Shown: piece by piece, positions 51,161-60,117 of the stretch
How the letters are laid out: the number at the start of each line of letters is the position of its first letter
Position numbering within the stretch: the first letter of the stretch is position 1
Source of the DNA: JANMCE01 sp031360915
GTDB taxonomy: Bacteria; Actinomycetota; Acidimicrobiia; Acidimicrobiales; Ilumatobacteraceae
Assembly (NCBI GenBank): GCA_031360915.1
Contig: JANMCE010000350.1
Coordinates: forward strand, 6,162-70,161
Direction: 5' to 3'
DNA length: 64,000 nucleotides
Made by a program: the position numbers and the translations under genes
The notes under the pieces: generated by a model
The model's input: only the letters and a program-made list of their open reading frames with translations
What the model was told of the DNA's origin: nothing
The model's database searches: none

Positions 51161-52001
51161 GAGTCATCCTCAGGTAGTTGTCGCCTGTGTCAAGGATCGC
51201 GCTTCTTGCGGACCGGGCCATCCGGGCGAATCCCGGAACAGGTTGCGGCTGACTACGGACACCACCAGAGCGTCCGGGTCGTCTGTCCGCGGCGCGATTT
51301 CGGCTCGTGAGGCTTCCGGGTGTCCGGTCAGTGCGCGACTCGTCGCGCGATGCGGCGGGGCTGGTCCGGCATGCCTGCATTGGTCCGCTGAAGTGGACGT
51401 AGATGACGAGACTGAGAATGGCGGCGTAAAAGCACCAGACCGACACGAATGTCGTCACCGATACTCGGTACGCGGCGATGGCGAGAGTGAACGCGAGCAC
51501 ACCGAACACGTTGATGCAGCGATGAGTGGAGAACAGGCCGCTGACGCAGGTGGCGAGTAGGTAGACGGCGAGTACCGCGACGATGTAGAAGTGCGGCGAG
51601 TCGTAGGTGATGCTGCGCCCGTGGGCGTGGGCTGTGACTGGGAAGCGGAGCAGGAAGTAGAGGAGGTACAGACCGACGGCTAGTCCGAGTGCTTGGAAGA
51701 CCCCGAGAGCTTGCTTTCGCCGCCGGCTGGTTTCCACCAACAGAATCGCGAACGGTACGAAGATCGGCCACAGGACGTGGGAGAACATCGAATAGATGTA
51801 CGTGGCGACGGTCTGCAGCGTTGGAAGATCGTGGCGGAGACTGACCCAGACGAGGCCTTCTGTGAGCTGTTGGATCCCGAACAGCAATGGTACCAATGCC
51901 ATCGGGAGCTCGATTTTCCCTTGTGATTTGTGGACGGTTACGGCCCCGACAATGCTGAGCGTCGCGCCCGCAGTAAAACTCGCGGTAGCAGAAAAGCACA
52001 C
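51129..52001 (-). CDS. DUF6629-like membrane protein
   Basis: This 290-residue protein has about seven helices in the first 210 residues, beginning CFSATASFTAGATLSIVGAV, the signature of the DUF6629 family. The last 80 residues are hydrophilic and unlike the family. GTG 52001 is chosen because it gives the family-typical Met-Cys-Phe-Ser start and has AGAGGACC upstream. Function is unknown. Confidence 0.85.
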   Translation of the reverse strand: MCFSATASFTAGATLSIVGAVTVHKSQGKIELPMALVPLLFGIQQLTEGLVWVSLRHDLPTLQTVATYIYSMFSHVLWPIFVPFAILLVETSRRRKQALGVFQALGLAVGLYLLYFLLRFPVTAHAHGRSITYDSPHFYIVAVLAVYLLATCVSGLFSTHRCINVFGVLAFTLAIAAYRVSVTTFVSVWCFYAAILSLVIYVHFSGPMQACRTSPAASRDESRTDRTPGSLTSRNRAADRRPGRSGGVRSQPQPVPGFARMARSARSAILDTGDNYLRMTHEQPHHAETE

Positions 52002-52003
52002 GA

Positions 52004-52984
52004 CTAAGGTCCTCTCGCCGCATCGATAGGGCCGCATGCGATCTCGACGGGAGTGACGTGATCGAGCGAGTCTTGTGCCTGTCCGGGGTTTTGTTTGTTA
52101 GTCGGGTTGCGTGAATGGCGAGCAGGCCAGGCGAGGCCACCTGCCAAGCCGGCGAGGACGAGAGCGATCCCTATCAGTTCTCGGGTTGATGGGTACTCAC
52201 GAAGCGCGATGGCGCTAAAGGTCAGACCGAACACGGGCGTGAGAAATGTCCAGAGGGCCACCGCTGCAAGTGGCGACCGTCGGACTTCGGTGAACCACAG
52301 AACGGATGCGCCGGCTGTGCCGACGAGCGCGAGGAACGCCAGTGTTGCAATGAATCGGGGTGTCCAACTGACCGACGGTGCTCCTTCGCGCATGAACGCA
52401 AGGATCGAGAGTCCGGCACCGCCGATGAGGAAGTGCCATGCGCTGACGACGACGACGTCGACGTTAGGCATTCGGCGTGCGAGCAATGTCCCGGTGGTGA
52501 TAGCCGCTGCGGCCAGCAATGCGAGCGCGGCTCCACTCGTGGTCCCGATAGACCTGGAAGCGGTGATGGCCAAGCCGATGAACCCGACAGCCGCGGCGAC
52601 TCCGGCAGAACGGCGAGGGCGTTCCCCGAAGAGCCACCATGCGGGGAGGAGAATGAGGAGCGGCTGGGCATTCGACAACACGGCCGCAACTCCAGCGGAG
52701 AGAGCGGCGGCAGCAGCGAACATGGCGGCGAAGGCAATCGTCACGTTGAACAGGGCGAGAACGCCGATCTGGCTCCATGCTGTGAGGCCGTGCGGGAGTG
52801 GCCGGCGTTGCGTGAGGGCCACACCAACGAGCACGGTCCCTGCGAGTAACGACCGGAACGCCGCGAACCACAGGACAGGCGCGTCTCGCAACCCCCAGTC
52901 GATCGCGACGAAGCACGAACCCCATGCCACGGTGATGATGAGCATCCGGGTCGGTCTCGGCCGAGCGACAGCGGTTCCGGTCAT
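52004..52984 (-). CDS. EamA/DMT-family transporter
   Basis: This 326-residue protein has ten helices in two EamA repeats, with WGSCFVAIDWGLRDAPVLWF at the start and ALREYPSTRELIGIALVLAG in the second half. It probably exports a metabolite; the substrate cannot be deduced. It lies between the Met/His-rich gene and DUF6629. Confidence 0.92.
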   Translation of the reverse strand: MTGTAVARPRPTRMLIITVAWGSCFVAIDWGLRDAPVLWFAAFRSLLAGTVLVGVALTQRRPLPHGLTAWSQIGVLALFNVTIAFAAMFAAAAALSAGVAAVLSNAQPLLILLPAWWLFGERPRRSAGVAAAVGFIGLAITASRSIGTTSGAALALLAAAAITTGTLLARRMPNVDVVVVSAWHFLIGGAGLSILAFMREGAPSVSWTPRFIATLAFLALVGTAGASVLWFTEVRRSPLAAVALWTFLTPVFGLTFSAIALREYPSTRELIGIALVLAGLAGGLAWPARHSRNPTNKQNPGQAQDSLDHVTPVEIACGPIDAARGP

Positions 52985-53063
52985 GCGGCGACACGCACCG
53001 TCTGCTCGTCACCGAAGTTCGTCAACACCGCGGCCGGGCTGGCGTGTGCGGACACCAACGAGG

Positions 53064-53402
53064 TCATCGATCGTCGGGACGACCGCGGAACGGCCGCGAA
53101 GACGGCGTGGCCGGTGGTTTTGCACTGTGGTCCATGCCGGAATGATCGGTACCAGCATCGGTCTGTCCACCGTGGTCCATGCCACCGTGATTCATCCCTC
53201 GCATCATCAGGGCCATCATCGCGGTGCAGCCGACCGCTATGAATATGAAACTGGCACTGACAACTCCTGCAGCGACAAGAACGATCGCGAGGACCAGCAT
53301 CGGAATGCAGCAGGCGATCATCATCAAACCATGACCGCCACTTCGTTGTTTCCTCGCTGCGGGGGGCGGCGGCTGGCTGTGCTGGTTCGGGTGGTCCATC
53401 AT
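53064..53402 (-). CDS. Met/His-rich membrane protein, probable copper-binding
   Basis: This 112-residue protein has two helices at about 28-48 and 50-65, then a Met/His cluster MRGMNHGGMDHGGQTDAGTD. Such MxH motifs bind Cu(I) or Ag(I) at the membrane surface. The start overlaps the DUF2892 gene by 4 bp. The role is inferred from composition and neighbours. Confidence 0.8.
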   Translation of the reverse strand: MMDHPNQHSQPPPPAARKQRSGGHGLMMIACCIPMLVLAIVLVAAGVVSASFIFIAVGCTAMMALMMRGMNHGGMDHGGQTDAGTDHSGMDHSAKPPATPSSRPFRGRPDDR

Positions 53403-53710
53403 GTCGGCCCCCGCAGTGATGCCGGTACATGCCCGAGGCGCTTATAGAGCGGACAATGTCCGAGGGCTCCAGTCACGACGAGATCGAGACCGGCAGCGAT
53501 GAGGAGTATTTCAAGAACGACTGCGAGTGCTGAGCCTGCCGTAAGAAGCAGCCCAACGGCGAAGATGACGGCGGCGAGGCCGATCACGATTCGACCGCCG
53601 CGCTCGATCGGGGTGATGTTCACCGCGAACCTGCGTTGTCGAACGAATCCGCCACCCGTGTCCCCTGGGGGCGGAGACTGGCCGACGTGATGGGTCGGAT
53701 TGGTGGTCAT
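53399..53710 (-). CDS. DUF2892 (YgaP-like) membrane protein
   Basis: This 103-residue protein has two helices and the DUF2892 pattern ITPIERGGRIVIGLAAVIFA, then GALGHCPLYKRLG with a conserved Cys. The family is common beside metal and sulfur genes. It overlaps both neighbours by 4 bp. Confidence 0.88.
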   Translation of the reverse strand: MTTNPTHHVGQSPPPGDTGGGFVRQRRFAVNITPIERGGRIVIGLAAVIFAVGLLLTAGSALAVVLEILLIAAGLDLVVTGALGHCPLYKRLGHVPASLRGPT

Positions 53711-53910
53711 GATGACCTCCGCCCTGCGGCGACGTGTCCGGCGTGGTCGTTGGACCGGGACTTCTCCTCATCCTTGGCTTCGCCGCCGCAGCAACCTGCA
53801 GCTTCGATGACCGTCGGGACGTCGATTGTGTCAGCATCTTTGTCGTGATGATCGTGGTTGTCGTGCTGATCGTCGTGCTTGCAGCAGCAGCCAGCGTGTT
53901 CGTTTGCCAT
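53707..53910 (-). CDS. Cys/His/Asp-rich small metal-binding protein
   Basis: This 67-residue protein has clusters CCCKHDDQHDNHDHHDKD and AGCCGGEAKDEE, a strong metal-chelating composition. It is first in a chain of overlapping genes with an ArsR-type palindrome 21 bp upstream. It may buffer zinc, cadmium, copper or arsenic. The family is not recognised. Confidence 0.8.
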   Translation of the reverse strand: MANEHAGCCCKHDDQHDNHDHHDKDADTIDVPTVIEAAGCCGGEAKDEEKSRSNDHAGHVAAGRRSS

Positions 53911-53930
53911 GCGTCGCTCCTTTGTCAGTG

Positions 53931-53947
53931 ATCAAGAATTGCTTGAT
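53931..53947. promoter_or_regulatory. ArsR/SmtB-type operator candidate
   Basis: ATCAAG-N5-CTTGAT, a symmetric repeat of the form bound by ArsR/SmtB metal sensors. It lies inside a longer TGATCA...TGATCA frame, just upstream of the Cys-rich gene. Confidence 0.55.
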
Positions 53948-54142
53948 GTGATCATCGTGAACCTCGTGGTGTCGTGTGCCATCCGCAGCCGCTACGCATT
54001 CCGAGTGCGGCGATCCCGTAGAGATAGCGCACGGGTCGACACCTGGTAGCGGTGACCTGATCCTGGTGACGCGTAGAAGCCCGCAACACGACTGCCGCTC
54101 AGCACGGATGCGGACGGGGCGTCGATCGATGATGCTGGACCT

Positions 54143-54700
54143 ATGCCCATGCACCAGTCGAACCAGCCCAACATCCCTCAGACGTTGGTCGGGATCTCCT
54201 TCGAAAGCGCCTTCCGAGCCCAAGAGTTCCTCGTTGCCGCGAGCGGTCTTGCCGCAGCGGGAAAGCTGAAGCTGAAAGACGCAGTCACTGTCATCAAAGA
54301 TGACTCCGGCAAGACAGTCGTGCATGAAACGGTCGATCCCACACCGTTGAGTTCGGCGCTCTCGGGCGCGATGTGGGCTGGCTTGTTCGGGCTGATCCTC
54401 GGTGGGCCTGTCGGATGGATCGCGGGTTTGGCCGTCGGGGCCAGCGCAGGCGCCCTCACGGCCAAGGTCATCGACTTCGGCGTTCCCGACGAGTGGGTCA
54501 CCTGGTTCAAGGACGCGGTGCAACCTGGCACGGCGACCGTCGCGCTTTTGGTGGAGGATCTCCACAGGGACGCGCTTGTCGCCGAAGCTGCCCGTTTCAC
54601 CGGTGCCAAACTGGTGTACGCCAACCTCGACGACGCAACCATCGAACGGGTCAGGGACGCGTTCGGTCATCCCGTCCCGTCCGCCCCCAACAGCCTCTGA
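54143..54700 (+). CDS. DUF1269 membrane protein
   Basis: This 185-residue protein has the family pattern GISFESAFRAQEFLVAASG at the N-terminus, a Gly-rich double helix around residues 75-110 (GLFGLILGGPVGWIAGLAV) and a C-terminal alpha/beta tail. DUF1269 proteins occur in stress settings and have unknown function. ATG 54143 has a second in-frame ATG at 54149. Confidence 0.88.
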   Translation: MPMHQSNQPNIPQTLVGISFESAFRAQEFLVAASGLAAAGKLKLKDAVTVIKDDSGKTVVHETVDPTPLSSALSGAMWAGLFGLILGGPVGWIAGLAVGASAGALTAKVIDFGVPDEWVTWFKDAVQPGTATVALLVEDLHRDALVAEAARFTGAKLVYANLDDATIERVRDAFGHPVPSAPNSL

Positions 54701-54945
54701 GTTCGACAGCCGGATATGGCCTTGACGCCTGTATCGGTTCATGCACGGGTTGGCCGGACAGCATGCATGCCTTGCGTGGCCCAGCTCAACTCGCCAGCAG
54801 ACCGGCTCGCAGCGTTGCTCGCAGCTATCGCGACCCAGACCGAACCCGTCGTTACACTCACCTATCTGCTGCAGTTGTGCCGTCACGAAGTCGCGGCGGC
54901 CGAAGCGGTCGGCAGTCATCGTTGTTGGCGCGGCCGGGCGGCAGC

Positions 54946-55782
54946 TCAGCTGGTGATGCGTTCGAGCCAGCCGGTGAGGAGGTCGGCGAACTCTGAGGTG
55001 GCGTCGAGGTGTGGGAGGTGTCCGGCCTCGATCACGCGGCGCGTCTTTGGCTCGTTGGCGGCGGTGTAGAGCTGGTCGGTCTGGGCCGGAGGTTGGAGTT
55101 TGTCGTGGTTGCCGTGGATCAGCAGGACGGGGCGGTGGAGTCGATGGATGGCGGCTGGCCCGTCCCATGTGTCGAGCAGCTCCCGGTAGGTCGGCATGGA
55201 AAGCAGGCGTGCTCGGGTGATAGTGGCATCCCGGTTGATGCGCTCTACCCAGGCGGGGTTGTCGGTCAGCTGTTCGTAGGCGTAGAAGTGGTTCACGCTG
55301 ATGCGAATCGGGACGATCCTCGAAAGAAGGAGCGCGATGCGGTAGAGCAGTCGTCGTGGTCTCGTGAGCAGAAAGTCGGCGACGTGTGCGGGGGTGTTGG
55401 AGGCGATGACGCTGTCAATGTGGGGGTCGCGTTCGCCTGCGAGGATGGCGATCATTCCCCCGAGGCTGTTGCCGACGAGGTGGACGCGGTCGAGCCCGTG
55501 CTGGCGTGCGCAGGAGATCGCGGCCAGGGTGTCGTTGGCGAGGTCGGCGAGCGTCCATCGGCCGCGTGGTCCGGTGCTGCGGCCGTGACCGCGATAGTCG
55601 AAAGTGATGGTATTGATGCCGCGGGTGGCGAGTTCGGTGGCGAGGGGCTCGTATTCGAAGGTGTGAAAGCCGAGTCCGCACAGCAGGACGACCGAGGGGC
55701 GGGTGAGGTCGATCCTGCGGAGCCGCCCGTACAGCTCGGTGCCGTTGTTCCGGAAGGTGAGATCGGTGGGGTCGCTGTTCAT
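54946..55782 (-). CDS. Alpha/beta hydrolase
   Basis: This 278-residue hydrolase has an oxyanion region LLCGLGFHTFEYEPL, nucleophile elbow HLVGNSLGGMIAI near residue 108, acid in GNHDKLQPP, and His in EAGHLPHLD. The substrate, an ester or lipid, is unknown. It is last in a six-gene chain of 4-bp overlaps headed by the P1B ATPase. Confidence 0.92.
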   Translation of the reverse strand: MNSDPTDLTFRNNGTELYGRLRRIDLTRPSVVLLCGLGFHTFEYEPLATELATRGINTITFDYRGHGRSTGPRGRWTLADLANDTLAAISCARQHGLDRVHLVGNSLGGMIAILAGERDPHIDSVIASNTPAHVADFLLTRPRRLLYRIALLLSRIVPIRISVNHFYAYEQLTDNPAWVERINRDATITRARLLSMPTYRELLDTWDGPAAIHRLHRPVLLIHGNHDKLQPPAQTDQLYTAANEPKTRRVIEAGHLPHLDATSEFADLLTGWLERITS

Positions 55783-55979
55783 TGGTGATCCTGTCGATCA
55801 AGTGGGCGAAAGATCGCGGCGAACCAAGCACGCCAGCCCGGGCGGTCACGGAGGTGAAGGTCGGGTTGGGTGAGGGAGGGGTCGGTAGCCGGTGGGTCGA
55901 GTTCGGCTCGTTCGAGGTATTCGGTGTTCCACGCCACGATCGACCGTCGTGGCTCGGCGATGGTCACGTCGGAGGTCAC
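55779..55979 (-). CDS. 66-residue hypothetical protein in the P1B ATPase operon
   Basis: GTG 55979 overlaps the upstream stop (GTGA) and its own stop overlaps the hydrolase start, so both ends are fixed by coupling. The sequence is soluble with two Trp-rich spots (IVAWNTEYLE and GWRAWFAAIF). No family is recognised. Confidence 0.7.
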   Translation of the reverse strand: MTSDVTIAEPRRSIVAWNTEYLERAELDPPATDPSLTQPDLHLRDRPGWRAWFAAIFRPLDRQDHQ

Positions 55980-56545
55980 GACAAGAGCGCCGCGATGAGA
56001 CCGGCAAGCCATAGCCCGACAACGACCAGCAGCAACCATCGGAACTGAGATCGGATTGAGAAGTTGACAGCGGTCATGAGCGCTACTGATCCACCACCGG
56101 CCGCAGCGAGCACCGCTACGGCCGTCTGGTCACCGTTGCGGACAGCCGTTGCTGCGACGAAGATCGTGAGTAGCCCGGCTGAGAGCGCGTGGCCGCCCAG
56201 TACGACGAAGACGTGGCGCAGCCATGGGTGTAGGCGTGGTACGGCTGTGTCGATCTCCTTTTCCTGTTGTTGTAAGAAGTGCAGATCCTCAGGAAGCAGT
56301 GCAGGCCGAACGAAGATGAAGAAGATTCCCATCCCAGCGAGCACGAGGCCTTCCAGCCCCAAGAGCCACGCGGCCAATAGGGTGCCACCGTTGTCGCTGC
56401 CGTCGCCGCCCTGTGCGAACGCCGGGGCAACTCCAGCCCACAGCACGACAACTGCGATTATCGCGACCAGCGAGGCTCGACGGAATATCGTGGGTCTCGT
56501 CAAACCAAATGATGCGCCCTGGAATGAAGCGCGCCGTCCGGTCAC
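55976..56545 (-). CDS. Four-helix membrane protein in the P1B ATPase operon
   Basis: This 189-residue protein has a signal-like helix ending at APAFAQGGDG, then helices near 55-78, 110-130 and 165-185, and a charged loop EKEIDTAVPRLHPWLRHV. No assigned family. It overlaps both neighbours by 4 bp. Confidence 0.82.
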   Translation of the reverse strand: MTGRRASFQGASFGLTRPTIFRRASLVAIIAVVVLWAGVAPAFAQGGDGSDNGGTLLAAWLLGLEGLVLAGMGIFFIFVRPALLPEDLHFLQQQEKEIDTAVPRLHPWLRHVFVVLGGHALSAGLLTIFVAATAVRNGDQTAVAVLAAAGGGSVALMTAVNFSIRSQFRWLLLVVVGLWLAGLIAALLS

Positions 56546-57000
56546 CCTAGGTCCCAGGTCGCGCTGACGGGCTTGGGGAGTCCGTCGATGCTGAGCGTCG
56601 CTGTACCTGTTGCGGCGCCGGCCGCCTTGAAGCGAAGTTCCCCTTCACGGTGGTGCCCGCTCGGGCCATCACCTGACCATGCCATGGCGGGCCACGGGGT
56701 TTCGCCGACAACGAGGCGGGCCTGGCGGACGATGTCCTGGTCGAGTTCGATTTCGTGTGTGTCGAAGCTGATCTTGAAAACCGCGCCGCCGGCGTCGAGT
56801 TGACCACGGTGAATCTTGACGGTGACCGAGCCCGCCTGGACGGTGCGATCCGCAGAGGAGGTGGCGGCCGGATCATTGTCGGCACGGGTCGATGACCCAC
56901 AGCCGGCGAGGATGAGCACCAGGCCCGCGCTCGCGACGAACGCGACCGTCGTTGCCGTGATGGCGTTCCGTTTCTGTCCGCGAATGTAGGACGCAATCAC
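56542..57000 (-). CDS. Lipoprotein with GHHR motif in the P1B ATPase operon
   Basis: This 152-residue protein has a signal peptide with lipobox LAGC, then a beta-rich domain: FKISFDTHEIELDQDI, PSGHHREGELRF. The DTH and GHHR pattern occurs in uncharacterised lipoproteins next to metal genes and could bind copper. GTG 57000 overlaps the upstream stop (GTGA). Confidence 0.82.
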   Translation of the reverse strand: MIASYIRGQKRNAITATTVAFVASAGLVLILAGCGSSTRADNDPAATSSADRTVQAGSVTVKIHRGQLDAGGAVFKISFDTHEIELDQDIVRQARLVVGETPWPAMAWSGDGPSGHHREGELRFKAAGAATGTATLSIDGLPKPVSATWDLG

Positions 57001-57464
57001 GAGTGGACCCATGGGACGGCTTTGTGGTTCGGTTTGATCGGGGTGGTTTGGCGCAATCGGTGGGCGGCGAACGCTATGCCGATGATGTTGATTCCGATGC
57101 CGACGATCATGAACGGAATGCGGTATTCGATGAGGAAAGTCGCCGCGCCGGTCGCGCCGATGAACGGGGCGAGTTCGGCGATGTGGTGGGCGCAGCAGGC
57201 GACCATGCCAGCAGTTGATGCGCCCATCCCAGCGCCACCGGCAACGGCGGCAGCGTGCTGAAGGCGGTGACGACGGCGAAGTTCACTGACCAACGCGACC
57301 TGGATTGCGAATCCGCCCAGGATCATGGCCAGGTAATACCAATCACGGCGTGCCTGATCGACGAGGTGGTTGAACGAGCCTGACGCAGCCCAGACGACAC
57401 CGACATAGAAGACCAGCAACGTTACGGTGGCGATCCCAGCGGTGCGTACGCTGCGCGCGTTCAT
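56997..57464 (-). CDS. Membrane protein with CCxHH motif in the P1B ATPase operon
   Basis: This 155-residue protein has four helices. The third starts with MVACCAHHIAELAPFIG, placing two Cys and two His at a membrane surface, a likely metal site. The ATG overlaps the ATPase stop by 4 bp. Probably an accessory to metal movement; not a proven family. Confidence 0.82.
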   Translation of the reverse strand: MNARSVRTAGIATVTLLVFYVGVVWAASGSFNHLVDQARRDWYYLAMILGGFAIQVALVSELRRRHRLQHAAAVAGGAGMGASTAGMVACCAHHIAELAPFIGATGAATFLIEYRIPFMIVGIGINIIGIAFAAHRLRQTTPIKPNHKAVPWVHS

Positions 57465-59995
57465 GCGAAATGTTCCGAGGCCGAGTCGTGGGAGGTCTCT
57501 GTCGGGGCTGTTGGTTCCTGCGATTCGGTGCGGGCCGCGGCTAGAACGGCGGCCGCCGGGGCTTGAGGTTGAGCGGGCGGCTGCGCCGAGGGCAGCTTGA
57601 TGCGCTTCAGCATGACTGCGTTAACGGCGACGATGATGCTCGAACCCGACATGGATAGGGCGGCGATCTCGGGGCGCAGCACCAGCCCAAACGCGGGCTC
57701 GAAAACTCCAGCGGCGATCGGAAGGGCGATGACGTTGTAGCCAACGGCCCATCCGAGGTTTTGGCGCATCTTGCGCAGTGTTCCGCGTCCGATCTGCAAC
57801 GCGACGGGGACGTCGAGCGGGTCGGATCGCATGAGTACCAGATCGGCGGTCTCGATGGCCACGTCGGTGCCGGCACCGATCGCGATGCCGATGTCAGCTT
57901 GGGCGAGAGCGGGGGCATCGTTGACGCCGTCGCCGACCATGGCGACCTTGCGGCCCTGCGCTTGCAGTTCGGCGATCTTGGCAGATTTGTCGCCCGGGAG
58001 GACCTCGGCGATCACCGTGTCGACACCGAGGATCCCGGCGATCCGTTTGGCGGTCGCCTCGTTGTCTCCAGTGAGCATCACGACCTCGATGTCAAGCGCT
58101 CGTAGCGCCGCCACGGCCGCCGCCGCCGTCTCACGCGGCGCATCGGCCATCGCGATCAGTCCGACCGCTCGACCGTCGACGGCCACCATGACCGCAGTGC
58201 GACCGTTTTCCGCCAGTTCTTGGCGCCGTTCAGCGAGTGGACCGAGGTCGATCTTCTCGCGTTCCATCAGTCGGCGATTACCAACACCTACCCGTCGTCC
58301 GTCGACGGTCGCAATCGCGCCGTGCCCGGGCACACTGTCAAAGTCCTCGGCTCGCAACGTGGCCGCGCCGCGACCTTCGGCCGCGACCACAACGGCCCGA
58401 GCGAGGGGGTGCTCGGACTCGCGTTCGACAGCCGCAACGAGCGCGAGCATGTCGGTCTCCTCGATACCGTCGGTGACGATGTCGGTGACTTCCGGTTCGC
58501 CTTTGGTGAGCGTGCCGGTCTTGTCCATCACGACCGTGTCGATACGAGCCGAGGTTTCGAGCGCCATCGCGTTCTTGAACAACACGCCACGCTGGGCACC
58601 GAGGCCGGTGCCAACCATGATTGCCGTCGGGGTCGCCAAACCCAACGCGTCCGGACAGGTGATAACCACCACCGTGATCGCGAACAGCATCGCCTCACCG
58701 ACCGAACGGTCGGCCAGCAGGTACCACACGGCAAAAGTCGCGGCGCCGCCCAGCAGGGCAACAAGCACAAGCCAGAACGCGGCCCGGTCGGCCAAACGTT
58801 GCCCGGGGGCTTTGGAGTTCTGTGCCTCTTGGACCAGCTTGACGATCTGGGCCAGCGCCGTGTCGGCCCCAACCTTGGTAGCCCGGACCCGCAGCGTGCC
58901 GGTTGTATTGATAGTCGCACCGATGACCTGATCGCCGGACGCCTTGTGAACCGGGAGACTCTCCCCCGTCACCATCGACTCATCGAGATCACTGTCACCC
59001 TCTTCAACAATCCCGTCGACGGCAACCTTGGCGCCCGGTCGAATCAACAACAGATCGCCAACCGCAACCTCCGCGGTGGGTATCTCGACCTCCTTGCCGT
59101 CGCGTACAACGGTGGCCTTGGGAGGCGCCAGGTCGATGAGAGCGCGGATTGCTTCGTTGGCGCCGCCGCGGGCGCGCATCTCGAACCAATGGCCGAGCAG
59201 CACAAAGGTCGCCAACACCGATGCCGCCTCGTAGAAGACCTCGCCCCCGCCCGTGAGAGTGACGATCAGCGAGTACAACCATCCGGCACCGACGCCAACC
59301 GCGACAAGGACCATCATGTCCAACGTGCGGGCCCGCAACGCCCGGGCGGCACCGTCGAAGAAGATCCAGCCGGCCCAGAACACGACCGGCAGACTCAAGA
59401 TCAGCTGGAAGATGTCGTCACGGAGGCCGAACGGTGCACTCACAGTGAACTTGAGGACGTCGCGCCCGATCGGTGACCACAACAGGATCGGGATCGACAG
59501 CACGGCCGCGACAAGAAAACGTCGGCGCATGTCAGCGACCATCGACGCCATGGACATGCCCGCGTGCCCACCGTGCCCCATCGCATCGTGCGGCGAACGC
59601 TTCGGCGACGATTCATCGTGCCCGGCCGGATGTATGGCCGCATGGTCGGCGTGCTCGGACTGTTGGGCGGCACCCAATTCGAGCTTGGCTGGCTGGCCGG
59701 GTTCCTGCATCGGCATGCACACATGACCGGGCACGGACTTACCCGCGCAGTGATAGCCGCAGTCCTCGATCCACTTCTGCAGCGCGGCGACCGACGTGAC
59801 AGCCGGGTCGTACGAGACGGTCGCGGTCTGCGCGACAGGGTTGGCCTCTACCTGCAGGACACCGGGAAGACGTCCGACGAGCGACTCGGCCACCGCTTTC
59901 TCGGATCCCCAATGCAGATTGCCGACGTGCAACACAGCGGTTACTGCACTCGTAGCGGTGGCGTGGTGGTCGTGGACGACCTTGGTGCTGGTCAT
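57461..59995 (-). CDS. P1B-type heavy-metal ATPase with CPD motif and HMA domain lacking CxxC
   Basis: This 844-residue ATPase has VLHVGNLHWGSEKAVAESLV where the CxxC of an HMA domain is expected, so the N-domain fold is kept without the metal ligands. A His-rich linker follows (GHDESSP, HGGHAGMSMAS). The ion motif at residues 447-449 is CPD in VITCPDALGLATP, not CPC or CPH. VMDKTGTLTKGE and GDGVNDAPAL mark a working P-type core. GGAGAACCA precedes the ATG. The metal specificity is open. Confidence 0.94.
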   Translation of the reverse strand: MTSTKVVHDHHATATSAVTAVLHVGNLHWGSEKAVAESLVGRLPGVLQVEANPVAQTATVSYDPAVTSVAALQKWIEDCGYHCAGKSVPGHVCMPMQEPGQPAKLELGAAQQSEHADHAAIHPAGHDESSPKRSPHDAMGHGGHAGMSMASMVADMRRRFLVAAVLSIPILLWSPIGRDVLKFTVSAPFGLRDDIFQLILSLPVVFWAGWIFFDGAARALRARTLDMMVLVAVGVGAGWLYSLIVTLTGGGEVFYEAASVLATFVLLGHWFEMRARGGANEAIRALIDLAPPKATVVRDGKEVEIPTAEVAVGDLLLIRPGAKVAVDGIVEEGDSDLDESMVTGESLPVHKASGDQVIGATINTTGTLRVRATKVGADTALAQIVKLVQEAQNSKAPGQRLADRAAFWLVLVALLGGAATFAVWYLLADRSVGEAMLFAITVVVITCPDALGLATPTAIMVGTGLGAQRGVLFKNAMALETSARIDTVVMDKTGTLTKGEPEVTDIVTDGIEETDMLALVAAVERESEHPLARAVVVAAEGRGAATLRAEDFDSVPGHGAIATVDGRRVGVGNRRLMEREKIDLGPLAERRQELAENGRTAVMVAVDGRAVGLIAMADAPRETAAAAVAALRALDIEVVMLTGDNEATAKRIAGILGVDTVIAEVLPGDKSAKIAELQAQGRKVAMVGDGVNDAPALAQADIGIAIGAGTDVAIETADLVLMRSDPLDVPVALQIGRGTLRKMRQNLGWAVGYNVIALPIAAGVFEPAFGLVLRPEIAALSMSGSSIIVAVNAVMLKRIKLPSAQPPAQPQAPAAAVLAAARTESQEPTAPTETSHDSASEHFA

Positions 59996-60117
59996 TGGTT
60001 CTCCTGCAGGAGGGCTTGCGGGTAGTTCCGGCGCTCCACTGCCATAGTGACCTGCATGCGGCCAGTCATCATCGGTATCGACTACGGAATCTGGCTTCGG
60101 GTCGCCCGAAACTGGCG

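Noticed and set aside
54716..55069. Short plus-strand frame after DUF1269
   Set aside because: No ribosome site or family pattern, and its end runs antisense into the hydrolase gene. It may be noise or a remnant.
53831..55168. 445-codon minus-strand frame
   Set aside because: Antisense to the DUF1269 gene and overlapping the hydrolase gene; Arg/Pro-rich shadow translation.
58220..59476. 418-codon plus-strand frame
   Set aside because: Antisense to the P1B ATPase gene with shadow composition.
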